Source: Roseburia_D yibonii (lineage in GTDB: Bacteria > Bacillota > Clostridia > Lachnospirales > Lachnospiraceae). Taken from it: a DNA stretch of 64,000 nucleotides. The stretch lies in contig NZ_JACOQH010000003.1 of assembly GCF_014297335.1 (NCBI RefSeq), forward strand, positions 1 through 64,000. The letters run 5' to 3'. Positions 16,809 through 26,814 of the stretch are shown here, piece by piece; the first letter of the stretch is position 1; each line of letters starts with the position of its first letter. The notes under the pieces were generated by a model. The model did no database searches. It was not told the origin of the DNA and worked only from the letters and a program-made list of their open reading frames with translations. The position numbers and the translations under genes are program-made.

Positions 16809-18347
16809 TTACTGGTCATCTGCCAGCTTGATCTGTGCAATATCCTGGATATAAAGCGGATAGCATTTATATCCGGTAAATTTTTTGTTCAGTGCCACCA
16901 TATCCGGCAGATCCTGAATGTATACACTCGCCGCCGTATCTGCGAGGATCTCCTCACATTGCTTGTAAGCGGCTGTCTGTGCATCCTCATCCGCGGTACT
17001 TCGCGCCGCCGCATATGCCGCGTCATAATCCGGGTTGGAATAATTGATAAAGTTGTTCTTCGCATCGGCGTTAAACCGGGATAACATCGCGGATGCCGCA
17101 AAGTAGGACGCATCCACGCCGACTAAGGTCGCCTCAAAATTCCGGTTGCCATAGGTATCATCCAGCCAGGTATTCCATTCCACCTGATTGATCTCTGCCG
17201 TAACTCCGATCTTCTTTAACTGTTCCGCAATGATCTGTGCCGTATCCACATGCTGCGGATAATTGGCAGGAACCGTGATCGTAAAGCTGAATCCGTCGCC
17301 ATAGCCTGCTTCTGCCAGCAATTCTTTCGCTTTGTCCACATCATAGCTGTATTTGTCTGCCAGTTCCGGCTCAAAGTATTTCCGGAAGTTCGGGAACATG
17401 CTGCTGCCGACTTTTACGCCCTTGCCATCGGAAACCATATCGATGATCTCATCGCGGTCGATGCCGTAGCACAGCGCCTGTCTCACCTGTTCATTCTGGA
17501 ACGCTTCAAAACTGTTGTTTAAGTAAAGTCCCTGTACCAGGTTCATGGTTCCTTCCACTACATTGTAGTCGTCTCCCAGCTGCTTTGCCTGTGTCGTGGT
17601 CAGATGTGCCATCATGTCGATGGAACCGCTGTTTAAGCTGGTGACAACAGAATCCGTATCGGCACATACTTTAAATGTGACCTCATCGATATCCGGCTTG
17701 CCGCCCCAGTAATCCGCAAAGCTCTCCAGTTTGATGTTTTCCTGTACGGAACGGGAAACATATTTGTATGGTCCGGTTCCGATCGGATCCGCATCCGGAT
17801 CTGCGTTATCCGCAGGGACGATCGCCGCTTTTACGCCAGCCACATAGGACAGGAAATCGGCATCCGCCTCAGCCAGTGTGATCACCACTGTTTTATCATC
17901 CGGTGTCTCAATGGATGTGATATTAGAAAACGCCGGTATCAGAGCGGAGCCGCTGCTGCTATCGGCGCAGGTTTCAAGGGAAGATTTTACGTCCGCTGCC
18001 GTAACAGGATTTCCGTTATGGAATTTCACTCCGTCTCTTAAAGTGAATGTGTACACAAGCCCGTCATCGGATACCTCGTATCCGCTTGCCACAGCAGGAA
18101 CTAAATTTCCATCACTGTCCGGTTTATACAAACCTTCAAACACATTAAACAGAATTTCTCTTGTTCCTGCCGCTTCCGCTTTGTGAGGGTCAAGACTGTC
18201 TTCCAAATCCTGTGCAATGCCTACAGTGATCTGTGAGGAATTTTTTCCACCTGTTTCGTCACCTGCGTTTCCGCATCCGCTCAGTGCAATAGTCAGTGTT
18301 GTGAACACGAGTAACAAAGCCTTTACTCTTTTACTTCTTTGTTTCAT
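16809..18347 (-). CDS. family 5 solute-binding lipoprotein
   Basis: The 512-residue extracellular receptor of the same transporter. A lipoprotein signal peptide ends in the lipobox LSGC with C25 as the modified cysteine. The mature protein follows the SBP_bac_5 family: LDPHKAEAAGTREILFNVFE early, LVYTFTLRDGVKFHNG, and GYKCYPLYIQDIAQIKL at the end. It is first in the operon, which fits the greater need for binding protein. Specificity for dipeptides, oligopeptides or nickel cannot be decided from the sequence. Confidence 0.93.
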   Translation of the reverse strand: MKQRSKRVKALLLVFTTLTIALSGCGNAGDETGGKNSSQITVGIAQDLEDSLDPHKAEAAGTREILFNVFEGLYKPDSDGNLVPAVASGYEVSDDGLVYTFTLRDGVKFHNGNPVTAADVKSSLETCADSSSGSALIPAFSNITSIETPDDKTVVITLAEADADFLSYVAGVKAAIVPADNADPDADPIGTGPYKYVSRSVQENIKLESFADYWGGKPDIDEVTFKVCADTDSVVTSLNSGSIDMMAHLTTTQAKQLGDDYNVVEGTMNLVQGLYLNNSFEAFQNEQVRQALCYGIDRDEIIDMVSDGKGVKVGSSMFPNFRKYFEPELADKYSYDVDKAKELLAEAGYGDGFSFTITVPANYPQHVDTAQIIAEQLKKIGVTAEINQVEWNTWLDDTYGNRNFEATLVGVDASYFAASAMLSRFNADAKNNFINYSNPDYDAAYAAARSTADEDAQTAAYKQCEEILADTAASVYIQDLPDMVALNKKFTGYKCYPLYIQDIAQIKLADDQ

Positions 18348-18430
18348 GTTTTTGATTCCTTTCTCTTTATGAAGTTTTCGTTGGCTGTCGGCCTTGACGG
18401 CAGTCGCTCGCCATGCCAGTGCCAGGGTTT

Positions 18431-18459
18431 ATTGTAGTGCATTGCGCTTTAAAATGCAA
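18431..18459 (-). promoter_or_regulatory. promoter of the peptide-type ABC operon
   Basis: TTGCAT and TACAAT separated by 17 bases on the minus strand. The leader between it and the binding-protein gene holds an imperfect hairpin around 18380-18412 (GGCTGTCG paired with CGGCAGTC through wobble pairs). Confidence 0.6.
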
Positions 18460-18462
18460 TAG

Positions 18463-18500
18463 AAAAAAAAGAACCGCAGCCTGTATTTCAGACTGCGGTC
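18463..18500 (-). terminator. terminator of cstA
   Basis: A GACCGCAG / CTGCGGTT stem with an internal loop is followed on the minus strand by a run of eight Ts, 30 bases after the cstA stop. Confidence 0.88.
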
Positions 18501-18528
18501 CCTCTCTGTGATGATACTTTTTTATTTT

Positions 18529-20241
18529 TTATGCTTCTTCCTTCTTTGCTGTAAACAGCTTGGACAGGCAGTGGTAAGCAACCAGTGCGCCAAGGATCAT
18601 CAGTAAGATCGCAACGATAAGCTGCAGTCCGTCTACCAGGAATGTTGCTGTTCCGGCAGAAACGTTTCTTACTAATGCGATGGTCTTCTGAACCAGTGCG
18701 GTAAAGGTAACCGCAAGCATGACGAACATCGGGATGTAAAGTGTCCATCCGGTACGTCCGGTCGTCTTTAAGAATACGGCAAGCGCGATCAGTACCATTG
18801 CTGCGAGCAGCTGGTTCGCGGAACCGAATAACGGCCAGATGTTGTTGTATCCGCCAAGTGTTAAAAGCCATCCAAAGAATAATGTGATGATGGTTGCGAA
18901 ATATTTGTTGGTAAGCACTTTATGTAAACCATCCATCTTTTCCGGATCTGTGGTATCTACATAGAACAGTTCCTGGAAAGACATACGTCCGATACGCGCT
19001 ACGGAATCCAGTGATGTAAGAGCAAGCGCGGATACACACATGGTCATGAATACGGTCGCCACTTCATTCGGGACACCGAAACGTTCCAGGAATCCTGCGA
19101 CACCGGAAGAAAAGATCGAGAACGGAGTTCCGTCCGGCTTTGTTCCGTTTACTGCAACTGCGCCTACAACAACAAGTGCAACGATACCAAGTAATGATTC
19201 TACAACCATTGCGCCGTAACCTACCATCGGCATATCTTTTTCATTGCTGACGGTCTTGGATGAAGTTCCGGAAGATACCAGACTGTGGAATCCGGATACC
19301 GCACCACATGCGATCGTTACGAACAGGGTCGGGAACATATAAGAAGTGCTTCCGTCTGCTCCAGTCAGTGCGAATCCGTTGAATGCGTTCAGCTGCATCG
19401 CCGGATGCGCAACAACGATACCAACAACCGCGCCAATGATCATACCAAGTAACATATAAGTTGTCATGTAATCTCTCGGCTGCATCAGTAACCACATCGG
19501 CAGTACAGATGCAAGGAACAGATATACCATGATGATGCCGATCCAGGCAGATTTTGTTGCGTAGATCGGAAGATGCATACCAATGGCAAACATGATAACG
19601 ATGAGCGCTACCGCGATCACACCCTTTAATCCCTCGTTGATCTTACCTGTTTTTTTCAGTACCAGACCAAGGATGATCGCGAATACGATAAATAACATGG
19701 ATACAGAAGCTGCTGCTCCGTTTGCAAATACCGGTGATGTCACTGCTGCTCCGGTCGCTGCGTCTACCGGGAACGCGTTAAAGGTACCTGCGACCATATC
19801 TGTAAATGCTGCGATAACAAGCAGGGTAAATAACCAGCAGAAAAGCATAAAGAGTTTTCTTCCTGTTTTTCCGATATACTTTTCGATCAGCATACCCATG
19901 GATTTTCCTTCGTTCTTAACGGATGCGTATAATGCTCCGAAATCCTGAACCGCACCGAAGAAGAGACCTCCGATGATCAGCCATAACAGAACCGGAACCC
20001 AGCCGAATACCGATGCCAGGATCGGTCCTGTGACAGGGCCAGCTCCCGCGATGGATGAAAACTGATGGGAGAATACTGTAAATTTGGAAGATGGCACAAA
20101 ATCTTCTCCATCCTCATACTGGTAAGCAGGTGTCTTTGCGTTTGCATCGATTCCCCACTTTTTGGCGAGCCAGCGTCCGTAAAGCAGATAGCCGGCACCC
20201 AATGCAACAATTCCAATTAAGATAATTACTAAACCGTTCAT
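18529..20241 (-). CDS. cstA: carbon starvation protein CstA family transporter
   Basis: A 570-residue membrane protein with many helices. CstA and its relatives import peptides or pyruvate, often during carbon limitation. Early motifs LLYGRWLAKKWGID and the SIAGAGPVTGPILA block are diagnostic. The frame is open further upstream, but GAGGAAAGGTGAGAAA directly before the ATG at 20239-20241 sets the start. It is monocistronic: its own promoter (20366-20394), a structured leader (20304-20341) and a terminator. The helices and the SGTSSKTVSNEKD loop are intact. Confidence 0.93.
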   Translation of the reverse strand: MNGLVIILIGIVALGAGYLLYGRWLAKKWGIDANAKTPAYQYEDGEDFVPSSKFTVFSHQFSSIAGAGPVTGPILASVFGWVPVLLWLIIGGLFFGAVQDFGALYASVKNEGKSMGMLIEKYIGKTGRKLFMLFCWLFTLLVIAAFTDMVAGTFNAFPVDAATGAAVTSPVFANGAAASVSMLFIVFAIILGLVLKKTGKINEGLKGVIAVALIVIMFAIGMHLPIYATKSAWIGIIMVYLFLASVLPMWLLMQPRDYMTTYMLLGMIIGAVVGIVVAHPAMQLNAFNGFALTGADGSTSYMFPTLFVTIACGAVSGFHSLVSSGTSSKTVSNEKDMPMVGYGAMVVESLLGIVALVVVGAVAVNGTKPDGTPFSIFSSGVAGFLERFGVPNEVATVFMTMCVSALALTSLDSVARIGRMSFQELFYVDTTDPEKMDGLHKVLTNKYFATIITLFFGWLLTLGGYNNIWPLFGSANQLLAAMVLIALAVFLKTTGRTGWTLYIPMFVMLAVTFTALVQKTIALVRNVSAGTATFLVDGLQLIVAILLMILGALVAYHCLSKLFTAKKEEA

Positions 20242-20303
20242 TTTCTCACCTTTCCTCGTGAATAAATTTCCAAAACAGGACGTCTGCCTTAAACTCAGCT
20301 TTT

Positions 20304-20341
20304 GGCAGGTATAACTAAAATTCATATTAGTCATGCCTGCC
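20304..20341 (-). promoter_or_regulatory. stable hairpin in the cstA leader
   Basis: GGCAGGCATGACTAA pairs with TTAGTTATACCTGCC (one mismatch, one G-U) to give a 15-bp stem with an eight-base loop. It starts about 18 bases after the predicted transcription start and lacks a T run, so it is not a simple terminator. Confidence 0.6.
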
Positions 20342-20365
20342 ATAACATCTCTGTTTTGTCTATAT

Positions 20366-20394
20366 ACTTTATCACTCTGTCGGAAAAATGTCAA
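20366..20394 (-). promoter_or_regulatory. promoter of cstA
   Basis: TTGACA and TAAAGT separated by 17 bases on the minus strand, about 120 bases before the cstA start codon. Confidence 0.7.
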
Positions 20395-20404
20395 CTGTCC
20401 GATC

Positions 20405-21590
20405 TTATAAATTATCCGGGCGTGTTACCTCATAGTCGCTCCAGCTGCTTTCCGCCGGAGCTCCGGACATATCTGCCGTATCGGAATAGGAATCAGCCGT
20501 GATCGTATATGCACTCGTTCCTTCTATATATATAGTACTGTCCGTGCCTTTTACCGTCACCGTATTTCCATCCGCGTCCTGAATCGTTCCCTCACAGGAA
20601 AGGCTGCTTACTGTGCTGTCGCCGGTCACGATCCATGTGCTGTCTTTGTCAATATACAGGTTGCAGTATCCGTCCCCGCCATTTCCGGCATAAGTTTCAT
20701 CATCCACAACCGCTCCGGTGAGGGTGCTGCCTGTCATATAGAGATCCAGCTGGCTGATGCTGTCCCAGATGATATCGCCCTGCATTTCCTGATCGTTCGC
20801 GCCAAAGAGGCAGTCCGCACCGTTTGCTCCGGTCTGTCCCCATCCTCTTTTGTTGTTATTTCCGGTGCAGCGCAGGAAGAATGCATTGTCATCCGCGTAG
20901 TTAATATCCACATTGGAAAGTACAAAGGTGGATTCAGTATTGGTCGTATAGAACATTCCGCCGTTTTTTGCAGTCAGTGTTCCGCCGTCCATCTCAAAGG
21001 TGCTGTTTCCGACCTCGGAATCCCCGGACATGCTCTGGTACAAGATCACATTCCAGGTGCAGTCATTCTGTTCGTCATCGCTCATGTTTCCGGTCAGATC
21101 CGTGTCAAACAGGTGCAGCGAATTCAAGCCCTCAATGCAGACCGCCTCTGAACCGTTTGCGGTAAGATCGGCATTGTTTACCGCGATATCCGCGGTACTG
21201 TAAACGGCCGGTGAACCGGTTCCGTTTGAGGTATAGCTTCCACCGTCCACAACCATCGTTCCGCCGCCACGGTCAGAACGGATCGCCGCTCTGTTTTACG
21301 ACCACTGTGTCCGCAGTCACCTGAACCTCTGTTTCTGCTGCATCCTCCGTGCTCTCCGTTGTTTCTTCTCCGTCACCCGGTGCCTGCTGCCCGCTGGTCT
21401 GAACCGTTATGGTATCATCTCCGACTGCCGTCACTTCCCCGACCAGCGTTTCACTCTGTGCTTCTGATCCGGAAGCTGCCGCCTCTGTGGACGATACCGC
21501 CGTTGTCTTTGTACTCGTTGTTCCACAGCCTCCAAGCACTGACATACCTACAAAGACTCCTGTTAAGATTGCAATATATTTTCGTTTCAT
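20405..21590 (-). pseudogene. beta-helix lipoprotein gene with internal deletion
   Basis: The 5' part (from 21590) encodes a lipoprotein signal peptide with lipobox LGGC, a Ser/Thr/Glu-rich linker and the segment EVQVTADTVVVKQSGD, then stops at 21273. The 3' part runs in another frame and reads AAIRSDRGGGTMVVDGGSY, followed by repetitive beta-helix strands (NGTGSPAVYSTADIAVNNAD, WIVTGDSTVSSL) to 20405. Both parts resemble the ends of one large secreted beta-helix/carbohydrate-binding-domain protein of gut clostridia. The middle, roughly 150 to 250 residues by my recollection, is missing, and the frames no longer match near 21285. A misassembly collapsing internal repeats is an alternative. 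Confidence 0.72.
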
Positions 21591-21664
21591 AGCCATCATC
21601 CTTTCTGTTTTTTTCTGATTTCTTATTTCAGTTTATATTGTGATCAAAGAGCCTTAGCTGAACC

Positions 21665-22912
21665 TTAGCTTTCTATTTTATTTTTTTGAACACATGTCAC
21701 CGCAATCCGAAAAAGCGCTACGCCGACCACGAACAGTACCACGATCATTGCCACACCCTTGTTGATATCCCCTGTCAGCTGGGAAACCACACTGACGATC
21801 GCCGTGCCGATAAAGGAGGCTCCTTTTCCGCAGATATCAAGCAGTCCAAAATATTCTCCCGACTGCTCCGCCGGAATGATCTTCGCGTAATAGGAGCGGG
21901 ACAATGCCTGTATCCCTCCCTGGAACATTCCGACAAAGATCGCGAGGATCCAGAACTGTGTCTGCGTACGGAGCACACAGGCAAACAGCGCAATCCCTAT
22001 GTAAGCCACGACGCAGACCGTGATCAGATGTTCCGTGCGAAACCGCCTTGCCAGTCTTCCAAACAGGATCGCACATGGAAACGCCACGATCTGGGTCACC
22101 AAAAGCGCTAAAAGCAGTCCCGTACTGTCAAGGCCGAGCGCGGAACCATAGGCGGTCGCCATATCGATGATCGTATACACGCCATCTATATAGAAGAAAA
22201 ACGCGAGCAAAAACAGAAAGATCTTCTTTTCCTTACGCACATTTAAAAATGTTTTCCCGATCCTCGCAAAACTCTCCCGGAACGCATGTGGTTTCCGCTC
22301 CACATAATTCTTCTGCCGGTAGGTCTTTAACATGGGTACGGTCATAAGCACCCACCATGCCGCCGTGACAAAAAACGAGATCCCCATCGCAAGCTCCATC
22401 GAAATGCCGAGTTTTCCGGCTCCAAGCACGATCATAAGACAGACCACAAACGGTACACAGCTTCCGATATAGCCCCACGCGTATCCCTGCGATGACACCT
22501 GATCCATCCGGTCCGCGGTCGTGACGTCTGCAAGCATGGAATCATAAAAGATCAGGCTTGCCGAATACCCGGTCTTTGCGATCACATATATGACCAGAAA
22601 CACGAGCCACTGCTTCGCGAATCCCATCAGCACGCATGCCGCCACGCCTACCGCAAGCGCAACCGAAAAGACCGGCTTCTTAAAGCCCTTCGTATCCGCA
22701 AGCGTCCCGAATACCGGCCCGATAAACACGACCAAAAGCGTTGCCACGGATGCCGCATAGCCCCAGTACGCCAGATAGTCAACCGAGGACAGCCCCGCCT
22801 GTTCCGCCAGATAATTGAAATAGAGCGGCATGATCGTTGCGATCAGCAGTGTAAATGCCGAATTTCCGACATCATATAAGATCCAGTTTTTTTCTTCCTT
22901 TGTCAGTTTCAT
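21665..22912 (-). CDS. MFS transporter, UMF1/Atg22-like
   Basis: A 415-residue twelve-helix transporter. The N-terminus WILYDVGNSAFTLLI with MPLYFN is diagnostic of the UMF1 (Atg22-like) branch of the major facilitator superfamily, whose bacterial substrates are mostly unknown. The C-terminal half has QALSRSYYAKIIPAEQSGEYFG, also typical. GAGGAGAAAA before the ATG at 22910-22912 chooses this start over a longer frame. It is flanked by unrelated transporter genes and appears monocistronic. Confidence 0.88.
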   Translation of the reverse strand: MKLTKEEKNWILYDVGNSAFTLLIATIMPLYFNYLAEQAGLSSVDYLAYWGYAASVATLLVVFIGPVFGTLADTKGFKKPVFSVALAVGVAACVLMGFAKQWLVFLVIYVIAKTGYSASLIFYDSMLADVTTADRMDQVSSQGYAWGYIGSCVPFVVCLMIVLGAGKLGISMELAMGISFFVTAAWWVLMTVPMLKTYRQKNYVERKPHAFRESFARIGKTFLNVRKEKKIFLFLLAFFFYIDGVYTIIDMATAYGSALGLDSTGLLLALLVTQIVAFPCAILFGRLARRFRTEHLITVCVVAYIGIALFACVLRTQTQFWILAIFVGMFQGGIQALSRSYYAKIIPAEQSGEYFGLLDICGKGASFIGTAIVSVVSQLTGDINKGVAMIVVLFVVGVALFRIAVTCVQKNKIES

Positions 22913-23065
22913 TTTTCTCCTCACTTCCCGCCACAGTGGCAATATCTTTATTTTAAAGAAATGTGAGCGATATTACCACCATAGTTATGTAAAATTTTGT
23001 AAAAACCATGTCACTTTTCTGTAAAAACAGATGCTATCCGCCCGGATGACTTTTCCTATCCGAAT

Positions 23066-23115
23066 AAAAAAGCAGCGGAAACAGGTTCCGGTCAGATTCC
23101 GGGCTGTTCCGCCGC
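23066..23115 (-). terminator. terminator of the SulP gene
   Basis: GCGGCGGAA pairs with TTCCGCTGC around a second inner hairpin, followed on the minus strand by TTTTTTATT. It lies 30 bases after the SulP stop. Confidence 0.82.
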
Positions 23116-23144
23116 CTCTAAAGACTGCGCTTAGACAGGTTCTT

Positions 23145-24791
23145 TTATTTTACCAGACTTTCCGCATAGTCCAGTGCCGCCACGATATTCGGCAGGAAAT
23201 ATTTTTCTCCGATGTCATCCACGAAACCGTCTTTTTTCATGACGGACATCGGCTGTTCATTGACATGCGAAAAAATTAACGTGATGCGCTTCTTTTTCGC
23301 GCGCTTTTCCAGATCACGCAGGGAACGCATCGCGCTCGCGTCGATCGCCGGCACGCTCCGCATACGGATCACGACTACTTTTGTGGAGCGGTCGCTGTTG
23401 ATGCGCAAAATCTCATCCGCAGCTGCGAAAAATAACGGCCCGCTGATCTCAAATACACGGATCGTGTGCGGGATTTCACGCAGCTTTTCCGCCTCTCCCG
23501 GTGTCATATCCGGCTCATCCGTGTATTTCCATGCTGTCACATCGGCTGTTTCCGCCATACGTTTCATAAAAAGCATCGATGCCAGTACCACGCCTACTTC
23601 GATTGCAACGACCAGATCAAAAAATACGGTCAGGAAAAATGTTGCGACCATGACGATAATGTCACTCTTCGGTGCTGTTTTGCACAGATGGAAAAAGGAT
23701 GTCCAGTCTGCCATATTCGCAGCCACCACTAAGAGAACCGCCGCCAGTGTCGTCATCGGGATCAGTGCAGCAAGCGGCATCAACGCAAGCAGGATCACCG
23801 TCAGTGTCACGCAGTGTACAATACCAGCGATCGGGGTACGTCCGCCGTTTCTGACATTCGCTGCGGTACGGGCGATCGCTCCGGTTGCCGGGATTCCGCC
23901 AAAAATACCGGAAAAAATATTTCCGACACCCTGTCCGATCAGCTCTGCGTTTGATTTATGGGTATCTCCGATCATTCCGTCCGAAACGACTGCGGAGAGC
24001 AGGGATTCGATTCCTGCGAGGATCGCGATCGTAAACGCCGGCGAGAACATCTTCTGGATCAGTCCAAAGGAAATTGCCGGCATATGCGGTGTCGGGAATG
24101 AAGAAGACAGCTCCCCATATACACTGCCGATCGTATTGACCGGAAGTTTCGCGAAATATACGATCAGTGTCGTCACAATGATCGCGATCAGCGAACCCGG
24201 TATCTTATCGGTCACTTTCGGCCAGACAACCATGATAAGCACTGCTGCCACGCCGATCAGTGTTGCCGTCAGATTGATCGTTGCCGCGTTTTTCGCGTAA
24301 CAGACCACTTTATCCAGAAATTCGGACGGCACCGACGCGATCTTTAACCCAAAGAAATCTTTGAGCTGACCGACAAACAGTGTCACCGCGATTCCACAGG
24401 TAAAACCGGTTGTGATCGTATAAGGGATGTATTTGATCAGGGAACCGAAATGGCAGAGCCCCATGATCACCAGCATCACACCCGCAAGAATGGTCGCAAC
24501 GATCAGTCCGTCCGTTCCGTACTCTGTGACGATCCCGTAGATGATGACGACAAATGCCGCCGTCGGGCCACCGATCTGCACACGGCTTCCACCGAGAAAG
24601 GAAATAAAAAATCCCGCGATGATCGCCGTATAAAGTCCCTGCTCCGGGCCGACGCCGGACGCGATGGCAAGTGCAATCGAGAGCGGCAGCGCAATGATTG
24701 CCACGATAATGCCTGAAATAATGTCTTTGATCAGCTGTTCTTTCGTGTAGCCTTTTAGCACGTCAAACAGCTTTGGTGTTAAAGTATTCAT
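23145..24791 (-). CDS. SulP-family anion transporter with STAS domain
   Basis: A 548-residue permease for sulfate, bicarbonate or related anions. The membrane part starts with KDIISGIIVAIIALPLSIALAIASG and the GLYTAIIAG signature. The C-terminal STAS domain (about residues 440-548) has the phosphorylatable-site region RMRSVPAIDASAMRSL. AGGAGAAAATT precedes the ATG. It seems monocistronic with its own terminator. Substrate cannot be chosen from sequence; no sulfate assimilation gene is nearby. Confidence 0.92.
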   Translation of the reverse strand: MNTLTPKLFDVLKGYTKEQLIKDIISGIIVAIIALPLSIALAIASGVGPEQGLYTAIIAGFFISFLGGSRVQIGGPTAAFVVIIYGIVTEYGTDGLIVATILAGVMLVIMGLCHFGSLIKYIPYTITTGFTCGIAVTLFVGQLKDFFGLKIASVPSEFLDKVVCYAKNAATINLTATLIGVAAVLIMVVWPKVTDKIPGSLIAIIVTTLIVYFAKLPVNTIGSVYGELSSSFPTPHMPAISFGLIQKMFSPAFTIAILAGIESLLSAVVSDGMIGDTHKSNAELIGQGVGNIFSGIFGGIPATGAIARTAANVRNGGRTPIAGIVHCVTLTVILLALMPLAALIPMTTLAAVLLVVAANMADWTSFFHLCKTAPKSDIIVMVATFFLTVFFDLVVAIEVGVVLASMLFMKRMAETADVTAWKYTDEPDMTPGEAEKLREIPHTIRVFEISGPLFFAAADEILRINSDRSTKVVVIRMRSVPAIDASAMRSLRDLEKRAKKKRITLIFSHVNEQPMSVMKKDGFVDDIGEKYFLPNIVAALDYAESLVK

Positions 24792-24830
24792 AATTTTCTC
24801 CTCTTTATCTATTGTAAACTCACCGTCGCA

Positions 24831-25841
24831 TTATACCACAGATTCCGATTCCTGAAAATTATTTTTCAGACAGTCCCGTATCGTCTGCATGGAAAGATCC
24901 ACCGATGCGATCTCATCCGCGCAACGCTTTAATTCCTCTTTTACCAGTGCCTCATCCGCCACTTCCTCTGTCACATCGGAAAGCGGGAAATCGATCATCG
25001 GCATCCCGTTTTTTGCCTCCTCCATCCTCGAAAGATAGATGAGGTCATTGGTAAGCGCCGTCATCCGCCTGGTCTGGTTTCTGATATCGGCAAGCCATTC
25101 ATTCTCCCCGAGCTCCATTTCAAGCACATCCGCGTCCGCGTCTATGATCGTAAGCGGTGTCTTGATCTCATGCCCGGCATCGGTGATAAACCGTTTCTGC
25201 TTCTCATAGTTTTCCGACATCGGCCGTATGATCCGCTTGGAAAAAAGGAAGATCAGGATAAAGACCGCCACAAGTCCAAACGTAGCCACCCAGACGCTGA
25301 TGACCAGAAATCTCCAGAAACCGGAAAGTGTACGCCCGCAATCCAGAAACACGATCTGCACTTTATCCGCGTCATCCGAGACCAGATAGCGGTAATTTCC
25401 TACAAATCCCTGTGTCTTTCCGGATTTTAAAATACTCTTTGCATAGCGCACCGCCATTGAAAAATCGACCGCCGCGATCTGCCCGGTATCCGAGGACTGC
25501 ACCGTCCCGTCTTCCGACAGATCGACCGAAAAATATCTGGACTCATAGGGCAGTTCCGGCGAAAAAGCCACCTTTTCATTCTCCCATTCCTGCTTTGGGA
25601 ATGTGCCACCGTTCTCCATCAGGAATTCCAACGTATCGTCCGAGTCCGAGACCACTTCCCGGTAATATAAGAAATTAATCCCGCCAAGGATCAGACCGAG
25701 CACCGCCATCAGCGAGCACATCGATACGAGGATCAATTTGATACGAAGTTTACCCCGGCCGGATCGTCTTCCTCCTGCTCTTCCTGTTTCCAGATCTTTT
25801 CGTAAAGGCGCCCGCTTTTGATGCTCTGTCCGGGACTGCAC
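24831..25841 (-). pseudogene. sensor histidine kinase remnant lacking the ATPase domain
   Basis: Two membrane helices (about 33-57 and 176-200) flank an extracytoplasmic region. A complete dimerisation/phospho-acceptor helix pair follows, with the H-box AGHEIKTPLTIIDADADVLE. After DFPLSDVTEEVA the expected HATPase_c domain with its N and G boxes is absent. The frame instead runs about 40 residues into an unrelated acidic/basic tail and stops. Without the ATP-binding domain it cannot autophosphorylate. Its N-terminus overlaps the partner response-regulator frame by 109 bases, which points to a second deletion. Confidence 0.78.
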
Positions 25842-26305
25842 ATCAAAAGCTCCAACATCTGAAATTCCCGATTTGCCAGCCGGAAGCTCCCGGTCGGCGA
25901 GGACAGAGTAAAGGTTGCCCGATCCAGCAGGATATTTCCGGCTGAGAGTTTCGCGCCGTCCTGCAATGCCGCCACTCTTGTCATCGCGCGGATGCGCGCC
26001 AGAAGTTCTTTTGTCGCAAACGGTTTGGTCAGATAGTCGTTTGCCCCGCTGTCAAGACCAAGCACACGGTCGTCGATCTCCGCCTTTGCTGTCAGCATTA
26101 AGACCTGGATCTGATTTCCACTCTCCCGGAGCCTCGTCAAAACCGTGATGCCGTCCATTTTCGGCATCATGACATCCAAAACGACTCCGTCGTAATCCCC
26201 GGTACTTAGATATTCAAGCGCCTCCTCTCCGTCATACGCCGCATCCACCGTATAATGTTCATGTTCCAGTATTTTTTTTACCGCCCGCGACAGCGAACGT
26301 TCTGG
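25733..26305 (-). pseudogene. OmpR-type response regulator remnant, both ends lost
   Basis: The receiver retains VVLDVMMPKMDG (phospho-accepting Asp), the TAKAE switch segment and TKPF (Lys). Coding similarity begins at ERSLSRAVKKILEHEHYTV, immediately after the stop codon of the neighbouring flavodoxin gene, so the first beta strand and its acidic pair are gone. The winged-helix domain breaks off after SGRLYEKIW, losing the last half, and the frame then runs into the kinase coding region. It forms a decayed two-component pair with the downstream kinase remnant. Confidence 0.75.
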
Positions 26306-26809
26306 TTATTTGTTTATATCAGTATTTATCTGCCCAATCCATTCTGTAATCACCTCTTCTGAAGTTTCCAGATGATCTTTTCCTTTGGAATCAAACTGAA
26401 TCTGCATTTCATGTGCAAAGGCAGCTCCTTTGCAATTTTCCTTCATATCTTTTATAACATGCCCCGGCCATCCACCATTTGTCATAAATGGAATCACTAT
26501 CTTTCCTGTAAAATCATTTGTTGTCAAAAATGTAAGCACTGCAGGTGCCATCGTATACCACCACGTTGGTGTTCCGATAGCAATCACATCATAATCAGCA
26601 AGATTTACAGATATCGGATTGATCTGAGGCATAAAGCCTGCCTCTACCTCTCTTTTTCCCTGTTCAACCACATCTTCATGACTGCCGCTGTATGGCTCTG
26701 CTGTTTCGATTCTCGCAATATCTGCACCTGTCCCATTAGTCAGCTGCTCTGCGATTCTTTTCGTGTTTCCATTTGACCAGGAATAATATACAACTAACAT
26801 TTTCTTCAT
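26306..26809 (-). CDS. flavodoxin
   Basis: A 167-residue flavodoxin-like FMN protein, an electron carrier or quinone/flavin reductase partner. The phosphate loop YYSWSNGNTKRIAEQL and the FMN-contacting GTPTWWYTMAP are clear. The ribosome binding site AAGGAG lies within the end of the upstream 36-residue peptide gene, so the two are coupled. The stop codon abuts the truncated response-regulator coding sequence and marks the left edge of an AT-rich island. Codon use is AT-rich, unlike the genes to the left. Confidence 0.88.
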   Translation of the reverse strand: MKKMLVVYYSWSNGNTKRIAEQLTNGTGADIARIETAEPYSGSHEDVVEQGKREVEAGFMPQINPISVNLADYDVIAIGTPTWWYTMAPAVLTFLTTNDFTGKIVIPFMTNGGWPGHVIKDMKENCKGAAFAHEMQIQFDSKGKDHLETSEEVITEWIGQINTDINK

Positions 26810-26814
26810 TATCT

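Noticed and set aside
23212..24300. A 362-codon plus-strand open frame
   Set aside because: It lies entirely antisense to the SulP gene, whose domains and motifs are clear; the frame has no family features and no good ribosome binding site.
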